From Labilithrix sp. (GTDB lineage Bacteria > Myxococcota_A > Polyangia > Polyangiales > Polyangiaceae), in assembly GCA_019637105.1 (NCBI GenBank), contig JAHBWF010000052.1, positions 1 to 44,925 on the forward strand: DNA of 44,925 bases, written 5' to 3'. Each line of letters starts with the position of its first letter. The stretch's first letter is position 1. The notes under the pieces were generated by a model. That model ran no database searches, was not told the DNA's origin, and saw only the letters and a list, made by a program, of their open reading frames with translations. Below are positions 1 through 8,902 of the stretch, in pieces. The translations under genes and the position numbers were made by a program.

Positions 1-1
1 G

Positions 2-1861
2 CTCGAGCGCCTCGTGCTCACGGGAGCGGCGCACCCCGACGACGAGCCGGCGGCGCGTCGCGTCGCGGAGGTCCTCGCGCGCGCGCGGTCGGCGCGGACG
101 CGGGCCGAGCGTGTCCGCGGGGCGCGGGCGTTGTTCCACGATCTCGGCTTCGCGTCGCGGGCGGGCAGGGGAGCGCTCGCGACGTTCGCGCGCGACGAGG
201 CGCCGGCCGGCGTCGATCGGCTCGAGCGCCTCGCGATCGCGCGGGACGTCCGCGCCTGGGACGTGATGGAGGCCGCGCTCGACGCGTACGAGACGACGGC
301 GCTCCGCGACCCGTCCGCCCGCTCCCGGCCGCTCGACGCGGAGGTCTTCCGGCTCGAGCTCACGGAGCTGCTCGACGCCGCGGCCCAGCTCCCCGGCGCG
401 GGCCGCGCGGGCGCGGTCCGGATCGCGCGCCTCGCCGATCTGCCCGGCGACGAGCTCGACCTGCTCGTGGTCCTCGACGCGAACGACGGCGCGCTCCCGC
501 GCGACGTCCGGCCGATCTCGCTGGTGTCGGAGGCGCTCGAGGGGGCGGTCGCGCGCGCGGCCCGGGACGCGTTCGTCCCGCTCTCGGCGAGCGAGCTCGC
601 CGCGCGCGATCTGGCGGCGCTCGCGGCGGGCGCCGCCGAGAGCGCGGCGATCGTCCTCGTCACGACCGCCGAGGACGGCGGGGACGCTCCCGCCACTCCG
701 TCGCGCGTGTTCACCGCGCTGGCGCGCGCCGGGATCGCCGTCGAGGAGGCGCCGCGGACGGCGCCGGGGCCGACCCCGCTCGCGGCCGGCGCGCTCCAGA
801 CGCTCGGCGAGATCGAGCGGCGCGTCGCTCGCGAGCGCGCGCGCGAGGGGTTCTTCCTCGATCCGGCGCGGCCCCCGTCGGCGATCGTCGGCGATCTCTC
901 CCTCGGCTCGAGCCGCGGCGAGGCGATCGCGCGCGTCGTCTCCGCCGAGACGGGCAGCTCGCGCGAGCGCGCCCTCGCGGTCACGTCGATCGAGCGCTTC
1001 GCGCAGTGCGCGTTCAAGGGCTACGCGCACGTCGTGCTCGCCGCGCGCGAGGGCGAAGAGCAGCGCGAGCTCCCCGACGCGCGCGAGGAGGGCAACCTCG
1101 GGCACACGGCGCTGGCGGCCGCCTTCACGGCGACGAAGGACGAGTGGCCGCGCCGACCGCGGGACGCGGGGAGGATCGTCGAGGAGGGGCTGGCGGCCGC
1201 GGACGCGGCGCTCTCCGCGTCCGCCGGGCACGCCCCGCTCCGCGCGATCGTGCGGCTGCGGGTGCGCGAGTCGGTGCGCGCGGTCCTCACGCGCGCGCTC
1301 GCCGAGGACGAGTGGGACTTCTCGCTCGCCGAGCAGGCGTTCGGGAGCGGCAAGCCGTGGCCGCCCTTCCACGTGACGGACGGTGGAGGGGATGTCTGGC
1401 TCCGCGGCTCGATCGATCGCGTCGACCGCGCCCACGCGCGCGCCGCGGTCCGCGTCATCGACTACAAGCGCAGCAAGAGCACCGTGCGCGACGCGTCGAC
1501 GCTCCTCGGAGAGACGGCGCTCCAGGTGCCGATCTACGCGCTCGTCGCCGGCCGGCGGCTCGAGGCGCCGGCCACCGGCGCCTACGTCCCGATCCAGCCG
1601 CGCGATCTCGCGACCGAGACGAAGGCGAACACGCGCGCCGAGGAGCGCGTCGCCGAGCTCTCGACGCGCGAGGCCGCCGGCGCGCCGTCCGAGATCGAGC
1701 GTCGGGTCCTCGCGATCGCCGCCGGCGCGCGCGCGGGCCGCCTCGCGCCGCTCCCGGCGCGTGAGGCCGAGTGCGCGCACTGCGGCGTGAGCGGCGGGTG
1801 CCGGAAGCCGCGCTTCGCGATGGCCCCCGCGGACGACGGCGACGAGAAGGACGCGCCGTGA
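2..1861 (+). CDS. addB: AddB-like PD-(D/E)XK nuclease subunit, 5'-truncated by the window edge
   Basis: The frame is open from base 2, so the real start lies outside the window and about 620 C-terminal residues remain of a protein that is usually over 1000 aa. The C-terminal part has the RecB-family nuclease signature: GSIDRVD, then VIDYKRSK with the Asp and Lys of the active site, then the Gln of LQVPIYAL. A Cys before the nuclease (codon at 1007-1009) and a C-x2-C-x5-C group after it (codons at 1772, 1781 and 1799) match the split four-cysteine iron-sulphur clasp of AddB. The stop overlaps the GTG of the next gene (GTGA, 1858-1861), which implies translational coupling. AddB pairs with AddA to resect DNA double-strand ends and has a degenerate helicase domain in its N-terminal half, mostly missing here. 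A general RecB-like nuclease is the alternative, but the neighbouring AddA-like gene makes AddB the better call. Confidence 0.85.
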   Translation, partial: LERLVLTGAAHPDDEPAARRVAEVLARARSARTRAERVRGARALFHDLGFASRAGRGALATFARDEAPAGVDRLERLAIARDVRAWDVMEAALDAYETTALRDPSARSRPLDAEVFRLELTELLDAAAQLPGAGRAGAVRIARLADLPGDELDLLVVLDANDGALPRDVRPISLVSEALEGAVARAARDAFVPLSASELAARDLAALAAGAAESAAIVLVTTAEDGGDAPATPSRVFTALARAGIAVEEAPRTAPGPTPLAAGALQTLGEIERRVARERAREGFFLDPARPPSAIVGDLSLGSSRGEAIARVVSAETGSSRERALAVTSIERFAQCAFKGYAHVVLAAREGEEQRELPDAREEGNLGHTALAAAFTATKDEWPRRPRDAGRIVEEGLAAADAALSASAGHAPLRAIVRLRVRESVRAVLTRALAEDEWDFSLAEQAFGSGKPWPPFHVTDGGGDVWLRGSIDRVDRAHARAAVRVIDYKRSKSTVRDASTLLGETALQVPIYALVAGRRLEAPATGAYVPIQPRDLATETKANTRAEERVAELSTREAAGAPSEIERRVLAIAAGARAGRLAPLPAREAECAHCGVSGGCRKPRFAMAPADDGDEKDAP

Positions 1862-4800
1862 GCGCGTCGCAGCTCTACGCGATGCCGCGGAACCTCGTCC
1901 TCGCGGCGAGCGCCGGCACGGGCAAGACCCACGCGCTCGTCGGCGTCGTGGTGCACCTGCTCGTGGGCGGCAGGGCGGGGGGCGCCGTCGATCCCGCGCG
2001 GATCGTGGCGACGACCTTCAGCCGCAAGGCCGCGTCCGAGATCCGCGCGCGCGTCGCCGCCGAGGTCGAGCGGCTCACCGCCGAGCCCGCGTCGTCGGTG
2101 TACGCCGCCGGGCTCCGCGAGGCCCTCGGAGGATCGGTGAGCGACGCCGAGCTCGCGAAGCGGGCGACGAAGGCCCACGCGCGTCTCCCGCAGGCGCGCT
2201 TCGGCACGCTGCACAGCTTCGCCACGGGCATCGTACAGAGGTACGCCGTCGAGCTCGGGCTCGGCCCCGGCTTCGAGCTCGCGACGGAGGCCGACGCGCG
2301 CGCGCGGATCGACGACGCGATCGCGCGCGCGCTCGAGCGCCGGCTCGCCGACAGCCCGGAGGCGCTGCGCGCCCTCGCCGAGGCCGCGGGCGGGATCGAT
2401 CGGCTCGTGTCCTCGCTCCGGCGGGTGCTCGGAGCGCTCGAGGAGGACGGACGGTCCGCGCGCGACCTCGAGCTCGATCCCCGCGACACCGCGATCGTCG
2501 AGGGGCAGATGCAGGAGCTCTTGACCCACGCCCGCGCGATCGCGGGGCAGCCGCAGGCGGAGCACCTCGCGCGCGAGCTCGCCTCGGCCTGGGACTCGGG
2601 CGACGAGGCGCGCGTCGAGGCGGCCGCGGCGCAGCTCACCGCGCTCCCCGCGCGAGGGAAGAAGACGCCCGAGCTCGAGGCGTTCTTCGTCTTCCGGAGC
2701 GAGCTCACCGGCGCGCGCAACGACGAGAAGGGACGACGGCTCGCGCGCGCGTGGCGGGCGCGGCACGCGTTCACGCGCTACGCGTCGATCGTCCGCGACG
2801 TCGTGGCCGAGGCGGAGTCCGAGATCGAGCGCTCGGGGCGGGAGCGCGCGACGCTCGGCTTCGGCGAGGTCCTGCGCGCGGCGCGCGAGCTCCTCCGCGA
2901 TCGCCCCGACGTCTCCGCCGAGGTGAGCGCCGGCATCGACGCGCTCCTGGTCGACGAGTTCCAGGACACGTCGCGCGTGCAGCGCGACCTCTTGCAGCTC
3001 CTCTGGGCGCGACCCGACGCGCGGCCGGCCGCCGGGGAGATCCCGCCGCTCTCGGCGATGCGACCGGCCGGCCTCCTCGTCGTCGGCGATCGCAAGCAGT
3101 CGATCTACGGCTTCCGCGGCGCGGACGTCGGCGTCTTCGCGGAGCTCGCCGTGGGCCTCGCGGGCGCGCCGGCGCGCGAGGCGCTCGGGATCCCGGCGGG
3201 CGTGACGTGGGAGCCGAAGGAGCCGCTCGCCGATTTCCACGCCCTCCGCCACAACCGCCGGAGCGTGCCGTCGATCCTCGCGTTCGCGAACGCGTTCAGC
3301 GCGCGCCGCTTCCAGCCGGGCGATCCGCCGCCGGAGCTGTTCGAGATCGAGTACGTGCCGGCGACGGAGGACCTCCTGGTGCCGCCGGAGCGCGACGCGA
3401 CGCCGCCGAGCGCGCCCGCGACGACGTGGCTCCGCGTGTCGCCCAAGGGCTCCTCGTCGACGCGCCTCGAGGAGGCGCTCGTGATCGCGTCGAAGCTCAC
3501 GGAGCTCGCCGCCGGCGGGGCCGCGAGGTACCGCGACGTCGCGGTGCTCGCGACGACGAACGGGATGCTCGACGCGGTCGCGTTCGCGCTCGCCCAGGCG
3601 GACGTCCCGTACGTCGTCGCCGGCAAGAGCTTCTTCCGCGCGCGTGAGATCGGCGATCTGGCGGCGATGCTCGCGTTCTTGCTCGAGCCGACCGACCGGC
3701 TCGCGATGCTCGAGGTGCTCCGCGGGCCGTGGGCGAGCGTGCACGACGAGACGCTGCTCGGGCTCGTGGAGCCGGGGAAGGGGCTCGTGCCTCCGTCGTC
3801 GTGGAGCGAGCCGCCGTCGCCGGAGCTCGTTCACGCCGAGGACCGCCCCGCGCTCGGGGCGATCGCGTCGCTCGTCGCGTCGATCGGGCGCTGCTCCGGG
3901 CGGCTCGGCGCCGGCGCGATCCTGCGCGAGGCGATCGTCACGTGCGGGCTCGAGGAGGTGCTCGGCGCGATGCCGCGCGGGCAGCAGCGCGTCGCGAACG
4001 TCCAGAAGCTCCTCGCGATGGCGGATCGCCACCCCGACGCGCGCGCCTTCCGCGCGTGGCTCGACGACGCCAAGGAGCAAGAGGTCGCCGAGTCCGAGGC
4101 GGCGACGTTCTCGGACGACGACGACGCGGTCCGCCTGCTCACGATCCACGCGAGCAAGGGCCTCGACTTCCCGATCGTCTTCGTCCCGGAGATCGGCGCG
4201 TCGCTCCCGCGCACGGAGCGCGGCGTCGCGCGCGTCGCGCTCGGCGCGGCCGACGCGCCGAACCTCCTCTCGGTGCGGATCGCCGACGATCAGGGCCTGG
4301 TCCTCGATCCTCCGTCCTACACGCGCGCTCACGCCGTCGCGCGACGACGCGAGCGGGCCGAGCGCCAGCGGCTCGCCTACGTCGCGGTGACCCGCGCGGC
4401 GGAGCGGATGTTCCTCGTGGGGGGCCGCGCGCGCGACGCCGCGCTCGATCCGGGCGCCTCGACGCTCGCCGTCGTCGAGGCGCTCGCCGCCGAGCGCCCC
4501 GACCTCTTGGCGGTCGAGGACGTCGGCGTGCCGGAGCCGAAGAAGCCCGCCGGCGAGGCCGTGGTCCCGGCGCTCGACCCCGGCGCGCCCGCGCGCGCGC
4601 GGACGATCCCGGACTGGCGCGTGCTCCCGATCGCGCCCACGGCGCTCGCCGACTTCGAGCACTGCCCGCGCCGCTTCGAGCTGGTTCACCTCCTCGGCCT
4701 CCCCGAGCACGTCCGCGGGCGGCGCGGCCGATCCGAGCCGGAGGCGCGGGGCGCTCCGGAGGCGGGGGGCGGCCCCGGCGTGCCCGAAGCGGCGGGGGCG

Positions 4801-5508
4801 GAGGCCGGCGAGCCGGGCTCCTCGGAGCGCCGCGGGCCGAGGCGGGCTCACGTCCTCCTGGGGAGCGCGCAGGCCGGCACCGTCGCGCACGCCGTCCTCG
4901 AGCGCCTGCCGCTCGCGACCTTCCTCGAGCCGGCGCGCGCCGCGTCGGACGTCGCGCGCGCGCTCGAGGGCGCCGGGATCCCGGAGGACCACCCGCAGCA
5001 CGCGGCGATCGCCGGGCGCGCGCGGCGCTTCCTCGAGAGCGGGTACGCCCGTGAGATCGCCGAGCGCGGCGCGACGATCGCGCGCGAGGTCGCCTTCGTG
5101 CTCCCGATCGAGGACGACGCGGGCCGCGCGGTGTCGCTCCGGGGGAGCATGGATCTCGTCGTCGAGTGGCCCGACGGCGCGATCGACGTCGTCGACTACA
5201 AGAGCGCGCGGAGCGGCGACACCGACAGCTACGCGTTCCAGCTCGACGTCTACGCGCTCGCCGCGCGCGCCCGCTCCCCGCGCGCCGCGCGGCTCCGCGC
5301 GGGCCTCGCGTTCCTCGGCGGCGGCGCGGGCGAGCCGGTCTGGCGCGAGCTCCCGAGCGAGCGCGAGGTGCGCGCTCGGATCGCCGGGCTCGGCGCGGAG
5401 CTGATGCGCGCGCGCTGGACGGACGCGTTCCCGCGCGTCGCGATCGAGCGCTGCGAGTCGATCTACTGCGGCTTCATCGGCCGCTGCCACCCGCGCCGCG
5501 ACGGCTGA
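1858..5508 (+). CDS. addA: AddA-like UvrD/Rep helicase-nuclease
   Basis: The protein is 1216 aa if translation starts at the GTG that overlaps the stop of the previous gene; the frame is open further upstream but those codons lie inside that gene. In order it shows Walker A ASAGTGKT (Lys23), the DExx box LLVDEFQDTS, the motif VVGDRKQSIYGFRGAD, LLTIHASKGLDFP (motif V) and YVAVTRAAERM (motif VI), so it is an SF1A 3'-5' helicase. A C-terminal RecB-type nuclease domain follows: GSMDLVVEW, then VVDYKSAR, then the Gln of AFQLDVYAL. Helicase plus nuclease in one chain next to an AddB-like partner is the AddAB arrangement for end resection and recombination. A low-complexity Gly/Glu/Ala stretch (bases about 4720-4850) separates the helicase and nuclease parts and is probably a flexible linker. 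Confidence 0.88.
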   Translation: MSASQLYAMPRNLVLAASAGTGKTHALVGVVVHLLVGGRAGGAVDPARIVATTFSRKAASEIRARVAAEVERLTAEPASSVYAAGLREALGGSVSDAELAKRATKAHARLPQARFGTLHSFATGIVQRYAVELGLGPGFELATEADARARIDDAIARALERRLADSPEALRALAEAAGGIDRLVSSLRRVLGALEEDGRSARDLELDPRDTAIVEGQMQELLTHARAIAGQPQAEHLARELASAWDSGDEARVEAAAAQLTALPARGKKTPELEAFFVFRSELTGARNDEKGRRLARAWRARHAFTRYASIVRDVVAEAESEIERSGRERATLGFGEVLRAARELLRDRPDVSAEVSAGIDALLVDEFQDTSRVQRDLLQLLWARPDARPAAGEIPPLSAMRPAGLLVVGDRKQSIYGFRGADVGVFAELAVGLAGAPAREALGIPAGVTWEPKEPLADFHALRHNRRSVPSILAFANAFSARRFQPGDPPPELFEIEYVPATEDLLVPPERDATPPSAPATTWLRVSPKGSSSTRLEEALVIASKLTELAAGGAARYRDVAVLATTNGMLDAVAFALAQADVPYVVAGKSFFRAREIGDLAAMLAFLLEPTDRLAMLEVLRGPWASVHDETLLGLVEPGKGLVPPSSWSEPPSPELVHAEDRPALGAIASLVASIGRCSGRLGAGAILREAIVTCGLEEVLGAMPRGQQRVANVQKLLAMADRHPDARAFRAWLDDAKEQEVAESEAATFSDDDDAVRLLTIHASKGLDFPIVFVPEIGASLPRTERGVARVALGAADAPNLLSVRIADDQGLVLDPPSYTRAHAVARRRERAERQRLAYVAVTRAAERMFLVGGRARDAALDPGASTLAVVEALAAERPDLLAVEDVGVPEPKKPAGEAVVPALDPGAPARARTIPDWRVLPIAPTALADFEHCPRRFELVHLLGLPEHVRGRRGRSEPEARGAPEAGGGPGVPEAAGAEAGEPGSSERRGPRRAHVLLGSAQAGTVAHAVLERLPLATFLEPARAASDVARALEGAGIPEDHPQHAAIAGRARRFLESGYAREIAERGATIAREVAFVLPIEDDAGRAVSLRGSMDLVVEWPDGAIDVVDYKSARSGDTDSYAFQLDVYALAARARSPRAARLRAGLAFLGGGAGEPVWRELPSEREVRARIAGLGAELMRARWTDAFPRVAIERCESIYCGFIGRCHPRRDG

Positions 5509-5560
5509 GGCGCGCCGCCGGGGGACGGCGTCGGCCTTCGAACGGAGCGGCGTCGCGCGG

Positions 5561-7366
5561 TCAGGTGGACGCTTCTTCGCGGGACCTCACGGGTTGATGA
5601 GGGCGCGGCGTGCTCCGGATCGCGTCGACGGCCGCGTCCGCGTCTTCTTCCCGGCCCCCCATCACCAAGATCGCGTGGTGAGCCAGGCCGATCGCGAGCT
5701 CCTTCTCGCCGACGAGCGCGAGCCCGACGCCGTGGCTCTCGAGGTAGGCGCGCTCGCTCTCGCTGTGCGTGCGAACCACCGTGGCGATCGAGCGGTTGGC
5801 GGCGTAGGCGTTCTCGATGATCGTCCTCGCGTGGAAAGGATCGGGGACCGTGACGATGATCATCGACGCGTGGGCGACGCCGGCCTCGTCGAGGACGTCG
5901 CGTCGTGTGGCGTCGCCGTAGAGCAGCGGCGGACGGCGCTGCTTGCGCGCGTCCTCGACCCGCCCGCGGTTCTCCTCCACGACGACGAACGGGATCTTCT
6001 GCCGCTCGAGCGCGGTGCTCACCGCCCCGCCGACCCGACCGAAGCCGACGAGGATCACGTGATCGCGGAGCTTCGCGCGGTCGACGCTCGGCGACAGCTC
6101 GCCGGCGGGGCGGGCGGGGCGCTCGAGCAGCTCGACGAGCCGGGGGCGCGCCATGATCCACCGGCCCGCCCAATCGGAGAAGCGGAAGGCCACGGGGTTG
6201 AGGCTGATCGAGAGGAGCGCCGCCGCCACGATCAGGCTCTGCCCTTCGGGCGGCAAGAGGCCGTGCGTCCGCGCGAGGGCGGCGAGGATGAACGAGAACT
6301 CGCCGATCTGCGCGAGGCTCGCGGAGATGGTGAGCGCCGTGCGCACCGGGTACCGGAAGACGAGGACGATCACCAGCGCCGCGACGGCCTTGCCGACGAT
6401 GACGATCAACACGACGGTCAGCACCTCGATCGGGTGCCGGAGCAGGATCGTGGGGTCGAAGAGCATCCCCACGGCTACGAAGAAGAGGACGGCGAACGCG
6501 TCCTGGAGCGGGAGGGAGTCCCGCGCCGCCGCGTGGCTGAGCGGCGAGCCGTTGACGACCATCCCCGCGAAGAACGCGCCGAGGGCGAAGGAGACGCCGA
6601 ACAGGGCGGCGGCGCCGGCGGCGATGCCCAAGGCGACCGCGAGCACCGCGAGCGTGAAGAGCTCGCGCGATCCGGTGTTCGCCACGCGTTGCAAGAGCCA
6701 GGGCACCGCCCGCCGGCCCACGAGGAAGGTGAGGGCCACGAACGCGCCGACCTTGGCGAACGTCAACCCCAGCGCCAAGAGGATCGTCCGGGCCGTGCTC
6801 GTGCCGTCGGCGGCCTCCGCGCCTTCGGCGGCGCTCCCCCCGAGCAGCCCGCTGAGCGCGGGGAGCAAGACGAGGACCACGACCGTCGCGAGGTCCTCCA
6901 CGATGAGCCAGCCCACGGCGATCCTCCCGTCGACCGAGTCGACCATCCGCCGGTCCTCGAGGGCCCGCAGGAGCACGACGGTGCTCGCGACCGAGAGGCA
7001 GAGGCCGAACACGATCCCGGAGCCGAGGCTCCAGCCCCAGAGCCGCGTGGCGGCGGCGCCCAGGACGGTGGCGACGGCGATCTGCACGACGGCGCCGGGG
7101 AGCGCGATACGACGGACCGACAGGAGATCGGCGACGGAGAAGTGGATGCCGACGCCGAACATGAGGAGGATGACGCCGATCTCCGCCAGCTGGCCCGCGA
7201 GCCCCGCGTCGCCGACGAAGCCCGGAGTGAAGGGGCCGATCGCGACGCCCGCCAGCAGGTAGCCGACGAGCGGCGGCAGCCGCAGCCGCGTGGCTACGAG
7301 GCCGAGGAACAACGCCAGAGCGATACCCACGCCGATCGTCGCGATGAGCGCTGTTTCATGCGACAC
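5561..7366 (-). CDS. CPA2-family cation:proton antiporter with TrkA-N domain (KefB-like)
   Basis: I place the start at the GTG at 7366, giving 601 aa, because GGAGGA lies just upstream and the product then begins MSHETALIATIG directly at the first membrane helix; the longer open frame to 7471 lacks such a site. Residues about 1-390 are a string of hydrophobic helices typical of the Na+/H+ exchanger fold, including the LPPLVGYLLAG segment of the CPA2 family. From about residue 433 there is a Rossmann TrkA-N (RCK) domain with GFGRVGGAV and an acidic end to beta-2 (VVVEEN), which binds NAD(H) and gates transport. It sits in the inner membrane and exchanges K+ or Na+ for protons. It is convergent with the AddA gene and is not obviously in an operon. 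Confidence 0.9.
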   Translation of the reverse strand: MSHETALIATIGVGIALALFLGLVATRLRLPPLVGYLLAGVAIGPFTPGFVGDAGLAGQLAEIGVILLMFGVGIHFSVADLLSVRRIALPGAVVQIAVATVLGAAATRLWGWSLGSGIVFGLCLSVASTVVLLRALEDRRMVDSVDGRIAVGWLIVEDLATVVVLVLLPALSGLLGGSAAEGAEAADGTSTARTILLALGLTFAKVGAFVALTFLVGRRAVPWLLQRVANTGSRELFTLAVLAVALGIAAGAAALFGVSFALGAFFAGMVVNGSPLSHAAARDSLPLQDAFAVLFFVAVGMLFDPTILLRHPIEVLTVVLIVIVGKAVAALVIVLVFRYPVRTALTISASLAQIGEFSFILAALARTHGLLPPEGQSLIVAAALLSISLNPVAFRFSDWAGRWIMARPRLVELLERPARPAGELSPSVDRAKLRDHVILVGFGRVGGAVSTALERQKIPFVVVEENRGRVEDARKQRRPPLLYGDATRRDVLDEAGVAHASMIIVTVPDPFHARTIIENAYAANRSIATVVRTHSESERAYLESHGVGLALVGEKELAIGLAHHAILVMGGREEDADAAVDAIRSTPRPHQPVRSREEAST

Positions 7367-7501
7367 GGTCCGTCCTCCAACGACGAGGCATCCGTTTACC
7401 ATATCGCGGCGCGCGCGGCCGAGGGGACAGGACGACGGCCCGACCACCCGGCCCCGGAGCGCACCTCGCAACCCCGGGATCGAGAGGATCTAGCGCGAGC
7501 G

Positions 7502-8677
7502 CTACGTGTCCGACGCGGCGTCGTCGTCCGCGCTCGCGTCGACCGACGCGTCGTCGTCGTCGTCCGCGCTCGCGTCGACCGACGCGTCCGCCGGGTCGCA
7601 CGAGACGTCCGCGACGAGGGCGCTTCCGTCCTCGGCGGCGGCCGCGCCGCACGCGTCCCCCGCGAGGAGGATCTCCCCGTTGCCCCGATCGCCCCACCGC
7701 CAGCCGCTCGCGCCGGAGGGGTCGTAGGGGACGGAGACGCCGTCGAGCGTCACGACGATCGTGCCGTCGGCGCTCGGCACCGACGACGTGAGGTACGTGC
7801 ACGCGCTGACCTGATCGCGGATCGTCACGATCGCCAGCTCGAGCTCGGCCTCCGAGGCGGCGGCGTAGTAACGGCGAGCTCCCGTCGTCTTCGGTCGTCC
7901 TCCGGCGACGGCCATGGCGTCGAGCACGTCCGACATGAGCGCGTTGTCGGCGTCCTGGATCCCGACCACGTACGTCGGGATGCCCTGCGCGAGGTGGGCG
8001 CCGATCCGCTCGACGGTGCGCGCGTCGTCGAGGCACCGCTGGGGGCGCGACGCGCAGCTCCCGGAGATGCAGCGGCAGGTCGTCCCGGCGAGGTCCGCGT
8101 TGCAGGCCGGGGCGCCGTCCGTGGCCAGGACGAGCGCCCGCGCGCGGCTCGCGGCGCGCGTCCCGAGCAGCGCCGTCGCCGCCGCGTCGAGCGCCGGCGC
8201 GGTGGGCGTCGATCCGCTCGGCCCGTTCGCGCGGACGAGCGAGACGAGCGAGGCGACGTTGCCCGGGCCGGGGAGCAGGTCGGGGGCGGACGGGGCCGTG
8301 CAGCTCGAGCGTCCGCTCGTCGGGAAGACGAGCGCCCCGATCTCCATCGTCGTGTCCACCGGGGGCAACGTCGCCTCGAGCGCGCGCGTCAGCACGCTCC
8401 AGCGGGACCGACCGTCGCTCGTTCGACGTGACATCGACGTCGATCGGTCGAGGACGAACATCACCGCGGGGACGGCGCGCGAGAGGTCGAACCGACCCGG
8501 GGTGCAGCCCACCGCGGGCTCGACCTCGGCGTCGGTCGCGTCGGGCGACGCGCTCGGCGAGCCCGCGAGGTCGACCTCCAGCCCGGTCCTGGCCCCGCAC
8601 GCGGCGCCGACGCCCGTCGCCGCGAGGAAGAAGGCGGCCCGTAACCGGACGTGGAGAGGTCGGCGGTCGCGGGCCAC
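7502..8677 (-). CDS. Lipoprotein with von Willebrand factor A domain
   Basis: A 391-aa protein with a type II signal peptide ending in a GAAC lipobox near residue 27, so it should be lipid-anchored. The central domain begins VMFVLDRSTSMSRR; DRSTSM is the DxSxS metal-ion site (MIDAS) of vWA domains, and LVLATDGAP carries the later MIDAS aspartate. Cysteine pairs around SSCTAP and TTCRCISGSC suggest disulphides in the periplasm or at the surface. The C-terminus is an Asp/Ser/Ala tail built from a 36-bp DNA repeat. vWA proteins bind protein partners in a metal-dependent way, but no substrate can be inferred. It is transcribed away from the propeller-like lipoprotein at 8903. Confidence 0.8.
   Translation of the reverse strand: MARDRRPLHVRLRAAFFLAATGVGAACGARTGLEVDLAGSPSASPDATDAEVEPAVGCTPGRFDLSRAVPAVMFVLDRSTSMSRRTSDGRSRWSVLTRALEATLPPVDTTMEIGALVFPTSGRSSCTAPSAPDLLPGPGNVASLVSLVRANGPSGSTPTAPALDAAATALLGTRAASRARALVLATDGAPACNADLAGTTCRCISGSCASRPQRCLDDARTVERIGAHLAQGIPTYVVGIQDADNALMSDVLDAMAVAGGRPKTTGARRYYAAASEAELELAIVTIRDQVSACTYLTSSVPSADGTIVVTLDGVSVPYDPSGASGWRWGDRGNGEILLAGDACGAAAAEDGSALVADVSCDPADASVDASADDDDDASVDASADDDAASDT
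7521..7588. repeat. Two copies of a 36-bp-period repeat in a coding tail
   Basis: A 32-bp sequence at 7521-7552 recurs exactly at 7557-7588. The period is 36 bp (12 codons), so the frame is kept, and it encodes the repeated DASVDASADDDD-type tail of the vWA lipoprotein on the minus strand. This looks like slippage-driven expansion of an acidic tail. Confidence 0.85.
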
Positions 8678-8902
8678 GCTTGTCTACTGTGCGCGTGGCC
8701 GGGGGGATCGATCACCTTCGCTCGTCGATTTTTCGCGCCGGCTCGATCTCGCGCGCCGCGTGTCGGTCTCGCTCCGAGGAGCGGCGGCCGGCGCTCCGCG
8801 GCCCGAGGGGCCGGGCTCTGCCCGGCGGGAGGCGCGCCGACGGCCCGCGCCCGCCCGCGCCCGTTGCGCTCCTTACCCCCGGTGCTACGACGTGGCGCGG
8901 CG
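8678..8902. other. Divergent intergenic region between two lipoprotein genes
   Basis: This is 225 bp between the start of the vWA lipoprotein (minus) and the start of the propeller-like lipoprotein (plus), so promoters for both should lie here. I find no convincing -35/-10 pair. A 7-bp GC inverted repeat with a 3-base loop lies at 8810-8826. Confidence 0.5.

Noticed and set aside
1582-5490. Minus-strand open frame of 1302 codons opposite the AddA gene
   Set aside because: Low-complexity Arg/Ala/Glu product with no motif; the opposite strand holds a complete helicase-nuclease.
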